Shown here one piece after another: positions 11,976 through 24,000 of a DNA stretch of 64,000 bases (position 1 is its first letter; each line of letters opens with the position of its first letter). Source of the stretch: Lasioglossum baleicum (lineage: Eukaryota; Arthropoda; Insecta; Hymenoptera; Halictidae). The notes beneath the pieces were generated by a model that was given only the letters and a program-made list of their open reading frames with translations, was not told the origin of the DNA and ran no database searches. The position numbers and the translations under genes were made by a program. The stretch is from positions 10,354,001-10,418,000 of the forward strand of contig NC_134930.1 in the NCBI RefSeq assembly GCF_051020765.1. Reading direction: 5' to 3'.

Positions 11976-12931
11976 TTGCAATCCTGGAAACAAGTCTACC
12001 GCCTTAGGTGCCAGCCGGCGTTAAGGGAACTCCCTCTAGCTTTATATTCTCTTATCCTGTTTTATAACAAAACAAAGTCTATGGGGAAAAGTAAGGGACG
12101 TGAATATATTTTTACACGAAGTTATTATAGGTGTTCAAGAGTTAATTATTATATTATACAATGCAGGAGTACCAAAATGTGCCCAAAAATTGTCAAATTA
12201 CTTAGAATTTTCACAAAACACAAAGTGTCATTCTGAATAGGCATTTGAGTTTTAATAGACAATGTTAAATTAGCGCGTCTGAAATCGTGCCGTTTGAGGA
12301 ACCCTCGCAACAAGAATTAAATAGTGCCCACAGAAGAAACAAGCTCGCGTAAACAAGAAGGCTGCCAAAAGTAAATATGTATTTCAAACGCGAAACTGGC
12401 TTTCGAGTGTTCGCCCCGACGAGGTGTGTCGAGATAATTTTCGTTCCACCGGAAACGTCGTCGACCCCAATTTTTTTTCTGTCGCCGCTCCCGGTTGGTT
12501 TTTAACAATTTCTAATGAAAGAACCGCTATTGTTTCGGCGCGAGGCGAAAAACCGCCGGGCAACGTAGCCACTTCATAAAAGTCGGGCACTCGCCGACTC
12601 TTCCGAGTTGCCAGGGAAAATTTATACGCTCTCTCTCCCCGAAGATTTATGAGAAAACAAATCACTTTGAAAGACGTCAGAAGCGTGAATGGAATCTATT
12701 AAGCCCGGTCCAATCTGCCGCGGTTTATTATTCACGATAAAATTGAGGTTTGCTTGAATGTAAAAACAAAAGGGGTTCAATTTAATGAAGAATATCGTGT
12801 TATTAGGGACAAGGCTGCGCGAAATCAATATAAAGGTCGGATCAATGAATAAAATTTGCTTAAAAATATTCTGAAGACGTGTTTCATTCGTTTCACCCTT
12901 ACGTCAAAAAATATTATTCTTGATAGTGTAA

Positions 12932-12932
<1 letters not shown>

Positions 12933-12977
<45 letters not shown>
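12933..12977. repeat. (AT)n microsatellite with palindromic tail
   Basis: A run of alternating A and T of about 45 bases. It is followed by alternating purine-pyrimidine sequence to about 13007, including the self-complementary TACATATGTA. Confidence 0.9.
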
Positions 12978-12983
<6 letters not shown>

Positions 12984-13662
12984 CATATGTATATATGTAT
13001 GTGTGTATTAAGTCACTTCATATTTATGATTACTTTGTTGAACCATATTTTATTTCAAAGAAATGAAGTCTGCCTGTATCGATGAAATACAGACAATACA
13101 AATACATGATTTACTATGTTCGCTACAAGTAGAAGAAGCCTGTTATGATCAGACATAATCCACTCACTTTATTCGACATTAACAGCATCTTTTCTTTCTA
13201 TAATTAAACATTTTATCGGCCACTCGACTAATAAATTTTAATCAATATGAATTGAAAATGTATTTAATGTAGGCAACAAACTCTATACAAGGTGTCTCAG
13301 CTGAAGGAGGCCACCTAAATATCTCCTTTATTTTTAATGACACAAAAGATATGATATATAAATGGTATCGAAGGAGGAATATCATAGAAGAACAAGTTCT
13401 TTTGTCCGGTTATTTTTTCATAGTTTTTTCATGGCCATCGTTATCTTTTTATCGGGAAAACTTATCTTTTTTTATTTCATCTTATAGCGGCTGAAAAAAT
13501 ACATTCGAATATGCTTAAATCATTAACAAGATGAAATATATATATAAATGACTTTGTTTGAGAAAATGTTGCGAACTTAGTTGCCAATCTAATATAATAA
13601 AAGAAATTTACGGGATACGTGCAATGATTATTATTGGCTATATTACCTGATTGTATTAAAAC

Positions 13663-13811
13663 TAGGGGTGGGCGTGTACCCGGAAATTCGAGTATATTCC
13701 CTGGGTTCGGGTCAGGACCGAAAATCTGACATTATCCGAACGATATAAATATTTTCGAGTTCCCGACCCGACTTCAGGTACCCAAAATTTCCGAGTATCC
13801 GCCCACCTGTA
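13663..13811. mobile_element. Small hAT-like MITE (TAGGGGTGGGCG ends)
   Basis: The left end TAGGGGTGGGCGTGTACCC and the inverse right end GGTACCC...CCGCCCACCTGTA bound 149 bp. They are flanked by ATTAAAAC (13655-13662) and ATTAAAAG (13812-13819), an 8-bp duplication with one mismatch. Internal CCCGA/TCGGG words resemble those in the larger element at 50131-50573. Confidence 0.65.
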
Positions 13812-16526
13812 ATTAAAAGAGCATGTTAAAATTGTTTTGTCACAATTTGACAGAGCAGTGAAATGAGCAGAACCAGTTTCATCGCGAAAATTGCGCGAGA
13901 AGATGGCGAGATACATGCAATGAACGCTGTTGTCTCTCTCAAACGGCTATAATTCGGGACAATGAAACGTTACGCTTTAGCTGCCGGGTATTTCGTGGTT
14001 TCTCGAGATTCCATTGACCGTTCTAGCACGTTGGCCAGTCGGCCTAGTTCGCATATGGCTTCCTCTAACAGAACGAGAAGTATTCCTGTTGACTGAGGCG
14101 GTGGTTACTCTGAAGCCGACCAACTTCATGAAACACTATACCGCTTAGCATCAAACTCCCCATTTCAAACGAGACAATTCCGCACTTCACGCAGACATTT
14201 GAATCTTTGAATTTATACTTTCCCTTTAATTTGAATTTTATATATCTTCAATATTGCAATACTTCTATATTTCTGTTTTTGTGCGTGTGCTGTTTAAACA
14301 AAGTGGACTATCTAAAATAAGCATAACAGAATTAACAATGACGTACTTCAGAATGTAAAACGGTAAAAACGTCCCGGAAAGCACGACGCGTTCATTACAT
14401 TAACTCGCGGTAACATCCCGGCTGCTCCTGAAGCTTCCCCTGTGTAAATGGTCGCCGGTTGTAATTAATTCTCATGTTCGAGTAATTAATGCAATTATTG
14501 TTACATTTACCCGCGCACCTAGACTTTCATCGTTACGCTTCTAGTCTCACGACACAAACACATTCGCAGTTCGCAACACCATTAAAGCGAAATCAAGTCT
14601 CCATTGAAATAAAAATAATATTACAGATCCCAAGAACAAATCTCTATGATTATTTCAAACACAGTACATTCCTTTCATCCTTGCGTAACCAACGACGCAT
14701 ACAACAACAAAAAAGAAAGAACAACGCTGCGTTTGCTAATAATTCCTATCTCGCAGTGGACCGTACATTGTTCGCAACGCTAACAGCATTCATCGTTAAG
14801 CCCGCCCAGTTTTCTCCCCGTTCTCGAAGCGAAGCTCCCTTCATCCCCCCATTATTATCCTGAAGTCGCTTGAAAACGCGTGGACATCGGCTGGTCCCAA
14901 CCATTTCCGTTTTCGTTCGATCCGTTAGGTCTTACGGCTTTGCGAGGCACCCACCCCTGCTAACGTTCGTCTTTTTTCCCTTCCCCCTTTTTGTTTCATT
15001 TCCCACTTCACATATTCATACGGCACTCTTTGCTTACAATAAATGCAGACCATTTGCATGTAGGGCCTCCGCTCGGGAACAAACCCCTTCCCTCCATATC
15101 GTCCTACACCCCACGCTCCCCATACTGTCACTCTCGCCCTCACTCTTCAATCTATTTCTCTCTCGTGCTCTCACCATTTTACTCCCTCACCCTTCCTGTA
15201 TTTTACACACTCGTCCTCCCACTTTCCCGCAGTCCCGTTCTCTCACTCGCTCTTACTGTCCAACTCTCTCTCACTTTCTCATTCCGTCACTCGCAAACCC
15301 TCGTATTCTCTAATACTTTCGTTTTATGACGTTCTCACATCTTGACTCTCTGCCACTCTTTAAACCCATCACTCCGTAACTCACTCGATCTTGAACACTT
15401 TCATTTTCTGACTCTCTCGATAAAATCAATCACACATTTTGATTCTCACTCTCAAATTCTAATAGTCCGACTCTCCCACTTTTGAACTTTCATTTTCCGA
15501 CCCTCTCTCTACTCCCCTCCCCCGCTCTCGCTCTCGTTGCCTCTCTCCCGGGCCGGTCCACCCGGACTACCCCTCCAACCCCTGACTCAACTCCAGCGCG
15601 ATAAGCCGCCCCCGGGAAACCGCGATTGTCTCGATTTATATGCATGTGTGTGTGCACAGACGTAGGTGGTGGTCCGTGGGCTGCTCGTTGACTGCGCGAT
15701 CGGGCAGCAGAGCCACGCTGTCGTACAGGGAGTGGGAAGACAAGGGGGACGTCCACGGGGTGGTGTAGGGGAGGATAGAGGCCGCGGGAAGGTGGATAGA
15801 GTAGATGCGACCGTCAATAGATCGATTCACCGACAGACAGTAAATATCGCTGATGAGCTGGTCCAGTCGTCGACGATTGGGACTTACGGCCGAGGGGGTT
15901 GAAGGGCTCCGGGTGCTTACCCTGCAATTTGTCGAGTGGCAGAAATCCACGCGCTACTCACGATGCCTCTATGCAAAAGAGAGGTTGGGGTGGTTCCAAA
16001 CCCCTAGCTCTGCCGCCGGTCCTTTATCCGCCTCTGCGTTCGGCCATTCTTTATTCCCGCGATTTTTGTTTTTACGCTCTCCATCGGAGATTTTTGCCGG
16101 CCGAGGCATCCGGTGCCTTGGGAGAGCCTAGGCCCAACCCCCCGTTGTTCCGGGATTAACGGACTATGCCCGACTGCCGATTTTTCCCTTTTTCCGAGAC
16201 GCGAGCAGGATATTGTTGCGAACGAGGGACCGGCTCGACCGAGGCACGTGGATACAAGCCGGCTACGATTATCCGATTTAATTCCGAGATGCCTTTTTAA
16301 CGACCCGACCGTGTTTTCGTTTCCGCTGGAGGTAATTGCGGACCAACGGGTTGAAACGTACGTGTTACGGTAATAAATTCTAAGCGGGCATCGCGAACCA
16401 GCGGAATTTGTACATTTTTAAGGGTCCTTGAACACAAATGTCTGTTCTACAAATCTGTGAGAGTGAAGAATACTTTGTCAAGAGTCGCGTTGAGAGTACG
16501 TCAAAAAGCGAGCCAGCAAGATTTAA

Positions 16527-16704
16527 CCCTTGTGTAGCCAGCCGGGTACCCCGAAACCCATTTACTGCATTTCTTTCAACAATTTGTTCTTAATGTCCCT
16601 TTAAAAATATTACAAAATTTCTCTGAATTCTTTGCTCTCTAATATATTAATTTGTGCAAATACGTTAAACCTCCTGAGGTTTTATGATTGGCTACATATA
16701 AGGG
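16527..16704. mobile_element. piggyBac-like MITE (CCCTTGTGTAGCCAG ends)
   Basis: TTAA lies on both sides (16523-16526 and 16705-16708). The ends CCCTTGTGTAGCCAG and the inverse TTGGCTACATATAAGGG match through most of 16 bases. It is 178 bp and has no coding capacity. Confidence 0.75.
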
Positions 16705-16727
16705 TTAAATGAAAATTCGCTCTTTAA

Positions 16728-16928
16728 CACTAAACCTACCAGCACCGGTCAAAATGATCGGTTCCAGATGTTTCATTTTACGATTACTGAAATAATAAAA
16801 ATGATTTCATAAGAAATTATTGTATAGATACCTTTACTACAACACATATTACAATAGGAGCCGGACAAAGTGTAAATAAAATTAATCTTGTCATGTTTAG
16901 TTACTTTTAAGGTTCGGTAGGTTTAGTG
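16728..16928. mobile_element. piggyBac-like MITE (CACTAAACCTACC ends)
   Basis: TTAA lies on the left (16724-16727) and a degraded GTAA on the right. The ends CACTAAACCTACC and GGTAGGTTTAGTG are exact inverses over 13 bases. It starts only 19 bp after the TTAA that ends the preceding MITE. It is related to the nested element at 54247-54485, which opens CACTTTACCTACC. Confidence 0.7.
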
Positions 16929-16971
16929 GTAAAAAACCGACACATTATAACCGTCCAATGAGCAACCCTTA

Positions 16972-17779
16972 AGCGTCCCCTGGACGATCAATATTATCGT
17001 CAATATATGGCACAATATATTGCACAATAATATTGCTGGCTCACCCACACGAGACAATATTATTGCCCAATAAGTTAGTGCACGACTGTAGACACTGCAG
17101 CTAACATGTGGAATAAAAAGAAAGCAAGTTGAGTGGCCATTTCATTAGTTATAGCTTTAAAAAAGAAGGAGAAAAAGAAGCGCAGGTGGATGAAGGAATG
17201 GTTTCCAAAAAGAAATTACTACACTCATGAAAATTTGTTAAGTGATCTAAGAATAATTGAACCAACTGATTTTCGAAACTTTCCTTTATATTTCCGAAGC
17301 AGATGTTCGTATTGTTCATTTTTTTATCCCGTTGCATAAAGCAGGTAAGCTCTGATACACCTCGATACATTCTGAAGTGAATTTTCTTTTTTTCTCTTTT
17401 TCCTTCGTAGCCATACTGTCCAGAGAACGAAAGAAAACTAGCGGGAAGGGAACGGTGCAAGAGGAACGCAAAGACAATCTGAATTGGTCAGGCTTCTTTC
17501 CCCGTCTCCTTCCCGCTAGTTTTCTTTCGTTCTCTGGACAGTACTTGAAGATTCAATGTTCACTTTGCGACTGTGACGATAGAACTGAGCCAATATTGCG
17601 CAATATTACCCACAGAAGAAGCAATATTTAAGAGATTGTGCAATAAAAATCGAAATCTTTTAGATTCATTCAATATATTGTGCAATCTTTCAATTTGATT
17701 TACACACGATCGATAATATTGTACAATATCAATTATTGTGCAATATATTGACGATAATATTGATCGTCTAGGGGCCGCT
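16972..17779. mobile_element. PIF/Harbinger-like non-autonomous element, about 0.8 kb
   Basis: The ends are AGCGTCCCCTGGACGATCAA and the inverse TTGATCGTCTAGGGGCCGCT. The inverted match continues through TATTATCGTCAATATA. TTA flanks both sides (16969-16971 and 17780-17782), as expected for PIF/Harbinger. Subterminal CAATATATTG/CAATATTATTG words recur many times. A second exact inverted repeat sits inside (17415-17448 against 17508-17541), probably a later insertion or rearrangement. Confidence 0.65.
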
Positions 17780-17928
17780 TTAGGAGTTCCTTCGAATTGC
17801 GAGAGAGACGAATCAAGACAGGTGTATGATATTATAGGATTAGGTTGTAAATTAGCAAGTGCGTCGCGCGTTAACGACTGCTTCAGGTTATGTTCGGCGA
17901 GTCTACATGACATCTATTGTGTTTACAG

Positions 17929-18048
17929 GTCTCCTTGTGCGACGATTACAGTCTGCCAGTCGACTTCGTAAACAAAAGACGTCCTGTGAGCGCAGCGGCC
18001 GCAACTTCCACGGTGCAGTGGGCGCTACCGAGTCCTACCGTCGAAAAC
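17929..18048 (+). CDS. Internal coding exon of the long + strand gene (40 codons, phase 0 to 0)
   Basis: The exon lies between an acceptor (GTGTTTACAG, ending 17928) and a donor (GTGAGTACT at 18049). It reads from VSLCDDYSLPVDFVNKRRPV through STVQWALPSPTVEN. It begins and ends on codon boundaries, so it joins in frame to the exon at 28121. Codon use is GC-rich at third positions, unlike its AT-rich surroundings. The peptide shows no domain I recognise; the KRRP cluster and Ser/Ala/Pro-rich second half suggest a disordered regulatory segment. A less likely acceptor inside it (GATTACAG, ending 17951) would change the phase and break the join. Confidence 0.75.
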
Positions 18049-18629
18049 GTGAGTACTAAATGGTTGAGTTGTCGCTCGATGAAGCGTGAACTACGGGTTT
18101 GGCGGGGCGCGGCGAAGTTTCAAGCTGTCCAATAGCCATTCAAAGTTTAAGCGAACTTCCGGAGGCCGGGTATTGCTTTATGAAAGAGGTAGATATGCTT
18201 GAAGTTTCAGTAGATCGCGCGTCATGCTCTAGTGTTCTAGAATTCAGAGGCGCAGTTTGTTGAACATACTTCTGGACAGGGTGCTCGCAAATTGAAATTC
18301 TAGCCTTCGGGTTCGCGGTGAAATCTTTCGAAATGTTTGAATTTCCTTGGGCCTCTTAGATCTGTGAGACCTCAGTTCCATTGAATTATTAGAATTACGA
18401 AGATTTGTTGGATCTTCAATTTCTACGCTGTATTTATTCAATTTATTCTACATAGTTTCTACATATAGACATTCGTTTCAACGCGAGCGTTGACAAAACT
18501 TGAGGTTTCAGTTTATGGGTGTGTATTATTTTCTTTATTTACTACCTGGACTTTTGAATTTTGAAAATTGGAGATATGATGTACTTGTGGACCAATTGGG
18601 AACTACGTCTCTGCTTTAGAAGACTCTTT

Positions 18630-18673
18630 AAGGCGGTAGACTCGTTTCCAGGATTGCTAGGGTGCGGGATTCC
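18630..18673. repeat. Fragment matching the edge of the 11646-11975 element, inverted
   Basis: The words AGGCGGTAGACTCGTTTCC, AGGATTGC and GGGTGCGGGATTC occur in this order. They are the inverse of sequence straddling the right end of the fold-back element at 11646-11975. Only this edge is shared, so it is a truncated relative or marks the true end of a longer family. Confidence 0.5.
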
Positions 18674-18739
18674 AGAATTCCTAGAACTTTGGTTACTCCA
18701 CTCATTTAGATCTCTCGAGGTCGTTTTAATATTCTAGTT

Positions 18740-18995
18740 ACCATGTTTCACGGTTTTCGTAAAGGTTTAGTGACCCACGGTTTAAACAGGTGTTGGTATT
18801 ACGCTGCATCGTCTCCGAGGACCTAGTTACCACATTCCTCAACTGAATGGGTCCTAGTTACCACGTACCATGACTTCATAGGACCTGTTATTGCATTCCA
18901 CGCTCTCGGGGGACCTAGCTATGGTATTCGTTGTCCTCGAGAGAACAAATTGCCGTGCGATACATCCTCAGGAGACCTAGTTATCACATTTTATA
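18740..18995. repeat. Degenerate tandem-like repeat, unit about 45-60 bp
   Basis: The phrase CCTAGTTACCACATTCC and variants (CCTAGTTACCACGTACC, CCTGTTATTGCATTCC, CCTAGCTATGGTATTCG, CCTAGTTATCACATTTT) recur about every 45-60 bases. Each is preceded by a CTC(G/A)-G-G-G/A-GA-like stretch. The units are well diverged, so this is an old minisatellite. Confidence 0.55.
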
Positions 18996-20371
18996 GCCGC
19001 GACAGGATTGCTTACTTATAGGCCGAGCATTATTTCACGAGTTGCCGCTATGGTATCCAACAATAAAAACCAGCCCATCGATTTAGTTGAGTAAAGATTA
19101 AACAGCTTACAATTCATATCAATTACTAGATGTTGAGTATCTAGAATCTAGATGACATCTATCTAAGACTAGATGACGTTTATAGAATGAGTTCAAGGGT
19201 CAATAAAGAAGAATAAATGTTCTTAGCCACCCGTATCGTGAAGGCTTTGAGAAAACTCGTGCTTCGGCTTGGGCGGTTAGCATAAAATTTCAGCGACAGC
19301 GGGAGACCTCTTTAATTCTGGTAACATCCTCTAATCTTAATCGGGCTATCATCAGCAGAACCCCTATCGTCAGCGTCGTTCGGTGCAGGCGCCGAGTCAG
19401 GGCTCGTCCTGCCGCCGCGCCGCGCCGCGCCGGTTAACAGCAGTATTGATATTTTCTCCTGGCTGGCGCCCGAAGAATCGGTTGAAGGGAGAAATATAAT
19501 TACGGTGGTGACAAAATACCCCCTGGGCATGATGGCATAGAGGGGTGGAGGAACGGGTAAAAGACTGTTCGGCAGAAAGAGACAGCGACGGACGTACGAA
19601 CGGAAGGACGAAGGGAATCGTGCGAGCAGGCGGAACGGGGCGTTGGGTGTCGCAGGGGGTGAGAACAGGGTGCTGTGAGAGGGTGCGGGGGAGGACGAGG
19701 GTGGAGGTGACTTCCGGCGGTACTTATAATTGTTCCAGCACTCAGTTGCTGGTGCTCGGGATCGCCCCGAGCGCGACGCCTAAATGCTTCTGCAGTTGAA
19801 ATACAGCTCGCGTTCACTGTGTTTTCTGCTGTCCTCGAAAGTGCGGTCGAAATGTCACACTCCAGGCGTCTCCCGCAGCTCCACCGTGTCCGGAATCTGG
19901 GTTTATTCGGCCCCGAGAAGCGATTTTTCGATGCTCGCGAAGTAGGTCTCGTTAGCGGACACCGGAGATGCGACGGCGTTGTGTTCCATCGCAGATTTTT
20001 CAGAATCTTAAATGTGGTTTTCATTTTCGAGCACAAGAGAAGTGGCAGAAGAACACGAGCCTCGTTTGAGGGTGCGACGCTCTAATGAGCAGACATATTC
20101 TTTTAGCTGCACTTTTCACCGTTTTAAAAAGTTTCCTGCCAAATCAGGACAGAATCGACCCGTTTTTACTATTTCGTTCACCCGTTCTCTATTTTGTACA
20201 TTAAAATCTGTTATTAACCCTTAAAGTTGGATGATTTTCACGATTTTATGGTAGCAATAAATAGATCCATTCGGATCCTTGCCTACTTCTTTGAATTCAA
20301 CGTTGATTCTCTTATTGCTACTAGAAAACTAGAATTTAGATTTAACGTTTGTAATTTAAAGAGATTATAAG

Positions 20372-20573
20372 TAGACTGCGGATTTTATGCATTTACGACA
20401 AAAGTGGGTATTTGTAATTCAAAGTAGTGGACATTTTTAAAATATTTAAGGACATCAACGCATTAGTTTCAGCTTGATAGGATAATTAAAAGAAGAATAC
20501 CATTTTTATTTGGCTCCTGTGTCCTGCAATCAAGGCAAACACGTTTTATTTTGCATAAAGATCCGCAGTCATT
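20372..20573. mobile_element. hAT-like MITE (TAGACTGCGGATC family), uninterrupted reference copy
   Basis: The left end is TAGACTGCGGATTTTATGCA. The right end has the inverse TGCATAAAGATCCGCAGTC. An exact ATTATAAG duplication lies at 20364-20371 and 20574-20581. It is closely related along its length to the copy at 54141-54584 and shows that copy's structure before it was interrupted. Confidence 0.8.
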
Positions 20574-20847
20574 ATTATAAGAAATGAAACAAAGTAATAC
20601 AAAAGTTTACGAATACAGAAGCATATACGAGTAAGAATAATTTCTGCAACAATTTCGGAGAAGCGTATGAAAGTTAGAAGTTACCGAGTACCGAGCATAT
20701 AGTAATAATATAAACTTTCTTATCCTATATAGACAAGTTCTAGAATAATACTCGTCATATAATTAAACTACAGAGTATCACAGAAACGCACAGAACTGCG
20801 AATTAAAGAGGAATTACGTCCATCATCTGCAGTCCTTAGCATATTAA

Positions 20848-21084
20848 CCCTTGGCACTCGAATGGCGACTCTGAGGCACCACTAAAATTGTTGTAACATT
20901 ATTCAAAATATTCTTTAGATTATTAAATACATATATAGGTATCTAATCAACTACTAAACATTTAGGTATTATATGAGATAGTTATACCAAACTCATATAC
21001 ATTTGAAAAAATCAGGGAATGGAAATATTCTAAATCGAAAGAAATGTTTAATTTTCGAGTTAAAATATCTTCGAGTGCGAAGGT
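20848..21084. mobile_element. piggyBac-like MITE (CCCTTGGCACTCGA ends)
   Basis: TTAA lies on both sides (20844-20847 and 21085-21088). The ends CCCTTGGCACTCGA and TCGAGTGCGAAGGT are inverses with two mismatches. Its GGCGACTCTGAGGC segment next to the left end is the inverse of GCCTCAGACTCGCC next to the right end of the copy at 34019-34259, so the two belong to one family in opposite orientation. Confidence 0.75.
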
Positions 21085-24000
21085 TTAAAAATGACACTTC
21101 AACAAACGAGTACTTTTTAATTATCCAAAGACGTCGTCGGAGATTCGTCCGTACAGTCGTCAGCAAATAGCCGCGGTCGTTTTGCCGTGTATAAATAAAA
21201 AAAAAAAGTAGAGAAGGTTACGGTGGTAGTCAGGGAGCTCGTAAAAAGCGAAGAAACCGAAAGAAAGAAACATTGACGGGGGTGGGACACCTGGGAGCGT
21301 CGGACAAAAGTTTCCGTCGCCTTGTTGTCACCGAGGGCAGCCCCTGACGAAAGTGCTCCTCGCAAACAACGACGGGGGGTGTGCGCGTGCGAGAGCGAGG
21401 AAGAAAGCTGACGGGTACCACTTGATTCAAGAGGGTGAATCGTTATGACTCTCGCCCCGTAAGCCCTACTTAATACTTTAGCGCTTTATTTTATGCGTGA
21501 GGTCGGGCGCGGCTGTAGGTTGCATTTATCACTGTAACAAAGAGCCCCGCCGCGCCGACCCGAGTCGCGTGAAAGTTCAGACGCGAGGAGCGGCGCGTGC
21601 AAAGACGGAGACCGGGTTCGCGGTCTAGGCTCCTGAAAGTGAAACACGGAGATTTATAGTTTCCTAAACGGGTAGGGGAGGCACTGCGGCCACCGGGAAT
21701 CTTTGATCGCTGGGAGGTAGGTAGGCGAGGAACCAGTAACTTCTTTTGTAGAAGTCGAAGCGCGCTCCACACGGTATACAAAGGTTCACGCTTCATCTAT
21801 CAGTATTTATTGAACACATTATCGGCCAGAAACGTCAGAACTTTTCAAAAAAAAAATTTTTTTCAACAAATTAAGTAAAAACCATTTTGATTTTTAAATG
21901 TTGAAATGCATTTTTGATTTCATAATGTGTTATAACGTTAAGACGAATTCTACTATATTATGCCCTTGAACCTATAAGTAACGCTAAAATAGTTTTTGCC
22001 GACTTTTCGGGGCCAAATATCTCAGTACGAGGAGGTACGAAAGCTTGTATTATAAAATAACGCGCAACATTAATGGAAGGATGAAAGTAGCTTTCGTCCC
22101 CGAGTCGTTTTAATATATTCGTCTGTGTATCATATTCAAATTCGACGATTCCAGGTCCCCGGCCCTTCGAACTTTGCAATCTAAGCTCTCGGAGCGGTGA
22201 AATTCGCCGGTGCTTACTAAAAGAGCGACATTATGCAAGACCACGAAATTTCTGAAGGCTGCGAGCGATTATTTCTGACTCAGCTCGTGGAATGTATTAC
22301 AAAGGTGGTCGCGGGTAGGTGGTGGAAGGGTAGCGATTGCGAAATATTATTGATTTATCGATTGTAATTATTACTTGTATAGAAGAAAAAAGATCGATAC
22401 ACTCCTATATTGAACCAATATTTTGAGAACAACGGTGCGGTAATACTCACCGTTGTCGGTCATGTGTATTTTAGTAATGAGTTGGAAAACCGGGAATGCA
22501 ATGCTGTGAATGTGATGCGTACGATAAAGTAGCGAGATTACGCAGCAGCTAATAAACGCGGTTAATTATAACACACCGGTCGAATAATCGGATTAAAGTC
22601 CAACATATAACGATGGGATTATTGGAGGACCGTTAATATAGTTGTTCTTGCCGGGTAATGTGGATCGAGACAAAGCTGTTTAAAATACCCCGGGGGAAGT
22701 TAATTGCCGTGTCCAGTTCTGTCTTCCGTACATGCGTAAACGAGTATCGACAAGCATAATTCTTTTATCTTCTTTACACCTGGCGTAATGAAATTTTTAA
22801 AAATCGTTAGTCCATAATTTCACGTAAAGCGGATAGGAATTGTCCATTTTATAGTATGACGGCGATGAATCGGAGGAGAATATTTCTTCTATGAATATTT
22901 CAACGATAAAAGTTGAAAATGATAATTCAATACCTCGTCGGTCTAAATCCCCGCGCTTCACACTACTTCGAAGAGAATATCGATATTCGGGAAAACCGCG
23001 GTGGTCGGCCGATTTTTTATAGTTCAGTTTGATAACCGCATTACTCTTCTTCAAATTCTATTTCTTGACTTTATGTAATAAAAAATCTATCTATCCGAAA
23101 GTTTTAAGTTTCTATCAAAAGATTAAGTGAATATTAGCATCATTGCTCCTCGCAACCAACATTCGTTCGTATCGTTCATATTTGTTAAGATATGTATACG
23201 TTTCCAGATAAATCATACACACTGTATAAAATTCAAAATTCAGCTGTTGCACAGCGGGGTCGGAATGTCCGCCATGCTCAAACACCGACACACTAAAGAC
23301 TGTCGTCTGTCGAATGATTCAAGACAGCAGCACTGAAAAGTCGCAACGCAGCGCAACAAATAAAAAAAACACCCCCGCCATTATCCAACTCCCCAAATTC
23401 CCCCGGTATCCGCCACCGCGCTCAATTCTCAAACGAACCAAACCGTCGCTAATATCGTTTCCATCGATCGCGCAGTCCAAACACGGTCTACCCGCTAAAA
23501 CGTTCGTACATATCTCCTCCGCGAAACCGCCCCCTTTTCGTGCATCAGTCAACATCGTCTCCGACATTCATCGGAATACGGGAGAGGAATACGGGCATGT
23601 TTGCGCTCATCGGAGTCGAACCTGTCGCACCGTCATCGGATTTGCAACAGCCGATCGACCCATGTTACCAACGACGACGACGCGCGACGACGCGATGCTT
23701 CTTCCTGCCCGGACAACTCGCCCCCGTAATTTCCGTATAAACATCCACGAATTTATCTGTTCCGCCCGGGACGAGAACCGAAAGGACGAGATGCTTTAAG
23801 AATCAGTGGGATGGTTAGAGGGTGGCGTGGGGGACGGAGGGGGCGTGAGGCAGAAGGCAATCGGCTGCGTGTTCGAAACAGCCCCCGGGGGCACGACGCT
23901 CAACTTTGGCAGGAGAATTCCAATTTTGGCCTCTTTCAATTTAAGGCTACTTGTCTTCCTCGCCGTCTTCTCGTCCGTCTTATACCGGAGAGCAGGCAGG

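Larger units (their letters stand above)
2434..17928 (+). other. Probable first intron or 5' flank, rich in MITEs
   Basis: There is no supportable exon in this 15.5-kb stretch. It contains the element at 3102-3734, three hAT-like MITEs (5377, 6099, 6314), inverted repeats at 7410-8019, piggyBac-like MITEs (9161, 16527, 16728), a fold-back element (11646-11975), an (AT)n tract (12933-12977), a small hAT-like element (13663-13811) and a PIF/Harbinger-like element (16972-17779). Between these lie GC-rich blocks (about 10850-11330 and 15480-16380) and a strongly pyrimidine-rich strand from about 14980 to 15550. I can assign no function to those blocks. Confidence 0.4.

Noticed and set aside
19500..20036. 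178-codon open frame on the - strand
   Set aside because: Ser/Arg/Pro/His-rich with no domain, in a GC-rich block where the + strand is also open. No independent support.
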